Positions 15,817 through 19,246 of a DNA stretch of 19,246 nucleotides are shown here, piece after piece (position 1 is the first letter of the stretch; the number at the start of each line of letters is the position of its first letter). The notes beneath the pieces were generated by a model. That model had not been told where the DNA came from and ran no database searches. It saw nothing but the letters and a program-made list of their open reading frames with translations. Where the stretch lies: positions 1 to 19,246 of the forward strand of contig DATEHQ010000023.1 of assembly GCA_035279525.1 (NCBI GenBank), in the 5' to 3' direction. This stretch comes from DATEHQ01 sp035279525. GTDB lineage: Bacteria; Chloroflexota; Dormibacteria; Dormibacterales; Dormibacteraceae. A program made the position numbers and the translations under genes.

Positions 15817-15931
15817 CGCAACAACCGATAGGCTCCGCTGGACATGGCTTGGAGTAGGTCAGGTCAACGTCTCAAGGTCGCAGAGGCGCGCCGCGTCGTT
15901 CCGCTAGCGCTCGGCGGCGCTGCACGGCGGG

Positions 15932-16168
15932 ATGGCCAGTCCAATAATCTCTTTTGACGTGGAGGATGAAGGCCCGAACGATCAACCCGGCGATGTGCCG
16001 AATCCGCCGAGTCCCGTAACACCGAACAATGACTACCGGCGGGAACGGCTCAACGAGGTCGTTCAAAGTGGTGGTCGCGGTTGCTATCTCGGCGTGATGA
16101 TGGTTGGGGCATTTGTTGTCGCCCTGGCTTCAATCGCCAGAGATGTCTGGTTAGCTTCAGCCGGTTAG
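15932..16168 (+). CDS. Small hypothetical protein with one C-terminal membrane helix
   Basis: 78 residues from ATG at 15932: an acidic, Pro- and Asn-rich N-terminal half (DVEDEGPNDQPGDVPNPPSP) followed by one hydrophobic helix near the end (about 51-72, CYLGVMMVGAFVVALASIA). This is the layout of a tail-anchored protein with its soluble part in the cytoplasm. No clear ribosome site is present. No family is recognised. The composition is natural for a protein and there is no better frame on either strand, but a chance ORF cannot be excluded. Confidence 0.4.
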   Translation: MASPIISFDVEDEGPNDQPGDVPNPPSPVTPNNDYRRERLNEVVQSGGRGCYLGVMMVGAFVVALASIARDVWLASAG

Positions 16169-16251
16169 GCCGCTAGTGCGGCAGCGATGAAAGATCGCGG
16201 GCGGGAAGATGAGGGCGCTGCGGACGGGGTACACGGTCACGGTGTCGGTGG

Positions 16252-16881
16252 GTGAAGTGGAGCGTTTGGGATCGGAGGGTGACCCTCGCGGTTGCCATCT
16301 ACGCCGCCGTGAATGCGACGGCTGCGTTGGCGTGGCAAATTGTTAGCTGTGTTCAGGCGCGTCGCACAGTCCTAAAAGTCACTGGGTTTCACGCCATGGT
16401 TGTGGGCATCGACCGTCCAGGCCGAATGCTCCTTCTCAATATCCGCAGTTCGCCACATGCTCCGCCTGTCTACATCGACCAGTGGGGCTTCATGCTCAAG
16501 CGCAAGAGGCATCTGGTTGGTCCAGCCTGGACTCATGGGCCGGATACGCCGCACCGGTTAGAGCCTGGTCAGCGGGTTACTTGGATTCTGGACGAAAACG
16601 AAGGGCGCAGGTCGTTGGCCAACAACCATCCGACACCTCAACACTTCTGGGACGTTCGGCCATGGATTCGTTTGCAGAGGGGCGAGGAACGGTACGGGAG
16701 CCACGAGCACCACCGAACCAAGACGATTCGGACTTGGGAGCATGGATACGTCGGTTCTGATGAATCAGGTGATCGTCGCTCATGGAGCGAACCATCAGAC
16801 ACTGTTCACGCTCAACGGAGCCCTGTGGGACGAACACGCCGTGCGGTCGCTGACGCGCGCCTTGGGATACCGGCACCATGA
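16252..16881 (+). CDS. Hypothetical membrane-anchored protein
   Basis: The GTG start at 16252 gives 209 residues with an N-terminal hydrophobic helix (about 9-32) and a soluble domain. KVTGFHAMVVGIDRPGRMLLLNIRS, PPVYIDQWGFMLKRKR, PHRLEPGQRVTWIL and WDVRPWIRLQRGEERYG follow the pattern of small beta-sandwich proteins in which a WGF strand and a RLEPG strand precede a final VRP..RL..G.E.YG. That pattern ends near residue 147 (about 16690). The remaining 60 residues are Arg/Ser-rich and overlap the next frame, so the original gene may have ended earlier or been fused by a frameshift. Function unknown. Confidence 0.5.
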   Translation: MKWSVWDRRVTLAVAIYAAVNATAALAWQIVSCVQARRTVLKVTGFHAMVVGIDRPGRMLLLNIRSSPHAPPVYIDQWGFMLKRKRHLVGPAWTHGPDTPHRLEPGQRVTWILDENEGRRSLANNHPTPQHFWDVRPWIRLQRGEERYGSHEHHRTKTIRTWEHGYVGSDESGDRRSWSEPSDTVHAQRSPVGRTRRAVADARLGIPAP

Positions 16882-17041
16882 GACTGCTAGTTTCAGGGGA
16901 CCTTTGACGAGGGAGGAGTACCTGGTGCGCTATCCAGGGGCGGCTCCCTTCGGTTACAAACACCTCTGGGCGGTACTACTAGTAGGTGGAGTCTTGCTCC
17001 CGCTAATGCGATCTTCGGAGCGGTCGAGATTACGGATCTGA
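16742..17041 (+). CDS. Small hypothetical protein with a C-terminal membrane helix
   Basis: 99 residues from ATG at 16742, overlapping the end of the previous frame by 140 bases. It opens MDTSVLMNQVIVAHGANHQ, has RGPLTREEYLVRYPGAAPFG in the middle, and one hydrophobic segment KHLWAVLLVGGVLLPLM near the end. The frame looks more protein-like than the tail of the overlapping one, so it may be the true reading of 16742-17041. No ribosome site or family is recognised. Confidence 0.35.
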   Translation: MDTSVLMNQVIVAHGANHQTLFTLNGALWDEHAVRSLTRALGYRHHETASFRGPLTREEYLVRYPGAAPFGYKHLWAVLLVGGVLLPLMRSSERSRLRI

Positions 17042-17173
17042 TATCGAGGCATCCGTGAACTGTTTATCGATGCCGATAAGGGGGCGGCGGCGCATGCGCG
17101 TTTTCGAGCCCAACGCGCGGAGAGCGCCTAAAGCAGCACTGCTTCGAGTGTCAACGGGGCGCGGACAGGGAGC

Positions 17174-17187
17174 CCCTCCCTTCCCGC
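17174..17187 (+). repeat. Candidate attR: copy 2 of the tRNA-Ser 3'-end direct repeat
   Basis: Exact 14-base copy of 15478-15491 in the same orientation. The flanking bases differ on both sides. It lies in the 158-base gap (17042-17199) where I see no gene and no other signal. Confidence 0.5.
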
Positions 17188-17199
17188 CAATAGAACCCA

Positions 17200-17862
17200 T
17201 CACGTGCGCACTGAGTCGGTCGCAGCCTGCCGCCACGCCTTGAGGACCGGGTCGGGGTTGAACACGCGCGCGGTTCCACGAATCCTCCACCGCCCGTTTC
17301 CGCCGCTGATCAGGAGGTCCGGGTACAAGCCAAACACCAAGGAGCCTGGCACTATGTTCACGTCCGACGGGCGAGCTGCCATGGCAACCCATCGCGGTTG
17401 CCCATTCAGACAATCGATGCCGAAGACCAGGACGTGAGCCGCCGTGACTGCCACCGCCAGGTCTCGCCCCACGTACCTTCCAACGATGCGGGAATCCAAC
17501 AAGCTGGTTTCGCCGGCCAACATCGCCTCGTTTGGACCAAGCAGCCAGGCCGTCGCGAGCGCCAGCTGCTCAAGCCTCCACGACCGATAGTCCCGCAGCG
17601 CATGCAGCCAGGGGAGAAGGAGGACGAAGGCCAGACTAACGCTGGTGTTCCCCCACACAAGCCAGGACCAGTGCCCGATGAAGCGGCGGGCGCCCGTTAG
17701 CTTTCCCGACTTCTCGAACTCAGTCATCGGCAGCTGCGGCAGCACGATGTGAGCCGTCGCAACCCAGTTTGTCCCGTCCCACCACCACTGGCCGTCGTCC
17801 GAGAATTGGCCGCTCACGGCCACGAGATTATGGGTCGACAGCACCTCAATGCGACTGGGCAA
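17200..17862 (-). CDS. Hypothetical membrane protein with an N-terminal WWWDG..W motif
   Basis: The 220-residue product begins with a short extracytoplasmic or cytoplasmic domain carrying SDDGQWWWDGTNWVA (21-35), the motif seen in DUF2510-like and other small Trp-rich domains of high-GC Gram-positives. It is followed by a hydrophobic helix (about 66-86) and perhaps a second region around 98-110. The C-terminal half (AVAVTAAHVLVFGIDCLNGQPRWVA, SLVFGLYPDLLISGGNGRWRI) has the strand rhythm of bacterial PH-like domains. The TTG at 17860-17862 is the longest start; GTG codons a few residues later are alternatives. Function unknown. It converges on the 16742-17041 gene. Confidence 0.65.
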   Translation of the reverse strand: MPSRIEVLSTHNLVAVSGQFSDDGQWWWDGTNWVATAHIVLPQLPMTEFEKSGKLTGARRFIGHWSWLVWGNTSVSLAFVLLLPWLHALRDYRSWRLEQLALATAWLLGPNEAMLAGETSLLDSRIVGRYVGRDLAVAVTAAHVLVFGIDCLNGQPRWVAMAARPSDVNIVPGSLVFGLYPDLLISGGNGRWRIRGTARVFNPDPVLKAWRQAATDSVRT

Positions 17863-18175
17863 TGCGAACCTCGTTCTGCCGCCATCTGCGAGTCGAGCCG
17901 ATATCCCGAAGATTTCGGCGGCCCCGCGATGCCCTAGCGGCGCGCTGCGCCGAGGTCATCAAGAGCTTGTAGAGGTTCGGCCGCGATTCTGAGGGGCAGG
18001 CTTCGATCCAGAGATAAGCGTGATCAGCGCACCCGGCCATCAGGTTGCGGCGGAAGCGGCCGAACCCGGCCGATCAAACCAGGGACGACATCCGCGCACT
18101 CCCATCCGTTACATGCCGTAGCGCGGTGTTGATAAGCGGGTGGATCCGGCCAGCGGGCGATTAAGCTGCGCGCGG
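17863..18175. other. Intergenic stretch without a supported gene
   Basis: About 310 bases between the divergent 17200-17862 and 18176-19078 genes. Short frames exist on both strands (for example 64 codons on the - strand ending at 17846) but show no family resemblance, and they overlap the neighbour. It should hold promoters for both genes; the only candidate seen is TAAGCT at 18162-18167, eight bases before the ATG at 18176. Confidence 0.4.
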
Positions 18176-19078
18176 ATGCAGTCCGCCAACACCGACATTC
18201 AGGCGATCGCCACGGCGCGCCGCCTCACACACTGGGCCGCCTACTACGTCATCGGGCTGTTGTCGGTTGTCGTGTTCCTCCTGGGTGATTTGGGATACGC
18301 CATCTTGCTTATCCTCGTCACTGAGGTCGTGGCCTTCTTCTGGAGACCAACACCAAGGCTGGGGCCGTCGAGCTACAGCGCCCCGACCCCGGCCGCCTGG
18401 CAGACGCCCATCCGGGCAGTGCGGTGGTTCGAGATCCTCAGCGGATGCTGGGCGACGGCGGGAGCCGCCCTGCTCGTAACCGTCGGTTTCGTCATCTTCT
18501 TGATTGTTTTCATTGTGCTCATTGCATCGCGACATCTTTCGCTTGGAATGCTGAACGTTGCTGTCGCCGTGTTGATCGCCGGATGGCTGCTGACGCGACC
18601 ACTATGGCGTCCGGCTCTCATGCAGTCGCTCGGCCAGTCCAGCCAGGGCCTACGTCGGACTCTATCCCAGTGGGCCCCGGCGGTTTACGTCACCGCCGAC
18701 GGATTCGACGTGGACTTCAAGACCCTGATAGTTGGCCTCGTCGGACGCCGGCACCGGCTGGCCCACATCACGTTCACCGAGCTCGACGATGTCCGCATGC
18801 TGGCGTGGATCGACGCCGAAGCCTATGCCCAGTCGCTTACGACGTCCGACGCAACCTTATGGCCGCGGATGGTGTGGGAGTTCGGTCGCTTCATGCATGG
18901 GACGCTGCCGCGCCCATCAGTCTTCATCGAGCCGAGCGTCGGTGCGCACCTGCTCTTGCACGGCCCAACCCTCCTTTATCTGATCGGTCAGGGCGACGCT
19001 TGGGCGCCGGGCGCGGCGGCGGCGTGGGAGGCCTGGCGGGCGACGCAGGCTCCGGCAGCCCACACGCCAACCGTATAG
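18176..19078 (+). CDS. Hypothetical four-helix membrane protein
   Basis: 300 residues from ATG at 18176. Hydrophobic helices lie at about 20-37, 41-56, 93-117 and 124-141, with an acidic soluble domain from about 150 to the end (YVTADGFDVDFKTLIVGLVG, HITFTELDDVRMLAWIDAEAY, VFIEPSVGAHLLLHGPT). The soluble part has the look of a cytosolic PH-like or sensory domain, but I recognise no family. A GTG at 18140 would add 12 residues without clear membrane or domain function. I prefer the ATG because TAAGCT lies eight bases before it, as in the promoter of the MoeB-like gene. It is followed by about 170 bases to the window end. Confidence 0.7.
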   Translation: MQSANTDIQAIATARRLTHWAAYYVIGLLSVVVFLLGDLGYAILLILVTEVVAFFWRPTPRLGPSSYSAPTPAAWQTPIRAVRWFEILSGCWATAGAALLVTVGFVIFLIVFIVLIASRHLSLGMLNVAVAVLIAGWLLTRPLWRPALMQSLGQSSQGLRRTLSQWAPAVYVTADGFDVDFKTLIVGLVGRRHRLAHITFTELDDVRMLAWIDAEAYAQSLTTSDATLWPRMVWEFGRFMHGTLPRPSVFIEPSVGAHLLLHGPTLLYLIGQGDAWAPGAAAAWEAWRATQAPAAHTPTV

Positions 19079-19246
19079 GACTCGAGCGAAGGCGACCTCC
19101 TCAGGCGAACGGCGCATGCCGAGCGCCCGGGTCGGAGCATCCACCGGCCAGGAGCCTGATCGCTAGCGCGGCGATGGCCGCACCCTGGCGCGTGGTTTTG
19201 AAAACGACGATAGGGACGATAACCCTCCGTGTCAACCTTGGGTGAG
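19079..19246. other. Right-edge stretch, no supported gene
   Basis: A short + strand frame from ATG at 19174 reads MAAPWRVVLKTTIGTITLRVNLG and stops at 19243-19245. The KTTIGTITL part recalls the first strand of bacterial cyclophilins, but it ends after 23 residues, so it cannot be called a gene from this window. Confidence 0.3.

Larger units (their letters stand above)
15491..17187. mobile_element. Possible small integrated element or remnant at the tRNA-Ser 3' end
   Basis: The segment is bounded by the 14-base direct repeat (15478-15491 and 17174-17187). It has visibly lower GC and looser gene packing than the left part of the window. It contains a broken endonuclease-like fragment and up to three small membrane-protein genes without recognisable family. 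No integrase, recombinase or excisionase is present, so it would be a deletion remnant or an element mobilised in trans. Confidence 0.35.

Noticed and set aside
17846..18040. 64-codon frame on the - strand
   Set aside because: It overlaps the start of the 17200-17862 gene on the same strand, its composition is Arg-rich, and it has no ribosome site or family resemblance.
19174..19245. Start of a cyclophilin-type peptidyl-prolyl isomerase
   Set aside because: KTTIGTITL looks like a first cyclophilin strand, but the frame stops after 23 residues and the window ends, so there is nothing more to support it.

Overview
The window is GC-rich, bacterial, and densely coded, with most genes separated by a few bases or overlapping. 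Gene content (error-prone DnaE2, DUF1003, GH15 glucoamylase with an N-terminal beta domain, PMT-type mannosyltransferase, frequent GTG/TTG starts, hexamers of TANNNT type sitting right in front of start codons) fits a high-GC soil-type lineage such as Actinobacteria or a Chloroflexota/Dormibacteria-like group. The sequence alone does not settle the phylum.

Region 1 (1-3039, + strand) holds the C-terminal three quarters of an error-prone DNA polymerase (dnaE2, cut by the left edge) and a DUF1003 membrane protein. Region 2 (3047-11924, - strand) is a tightly packed seven-gene run. Read in its own direction it is: a MoeB/ThiF-type adenylyltransferase, LarE sulfur transferase, glycerol kinase, a small two-helix membrane protein, a PMT-family mannosyltransferase, a large GT-C-like membrane protein, and a PLP-dependent decarboxylase. 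Four junctions overlap or nearly touch, so co-transcription and translational coupling are likely. The set joins sulfur chemistry with glycerol phosphorylation and lipid-linked sugar transfer at the membrane, but no single pathway explains all seven genes.

Region 3 (11925-15490) begins with a compact divergent promoter, then a 295-residue protein I cannot assign. A five-copy cluster of palindromic repeats lies between converging genes, followed by a GH15 glucoamylase on the - strand and a tRNA-Ser(GCU) gene on the + strand.

Region 4 (15491 to the end) is different. It has lower GC stretches, larger gaps and several small membrane proteins of unknown function. The last 14 bases spanning the tRNA-Ser 3' end recur as an exact direct repeat at 17174-17187, which suggests that 15491-17187 is a small integrated element or the remnant of one. 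It contains a broken fragment that may be the tail of an Mrr-like restriction endonuclease, and it has no integrase. Beyond it lie a - strand membrane protein with a WWWDG..W motif and a + strand four-helix membrane protein. I see no CRISPR array, rRNA, insertion sequence or complete phage gene.
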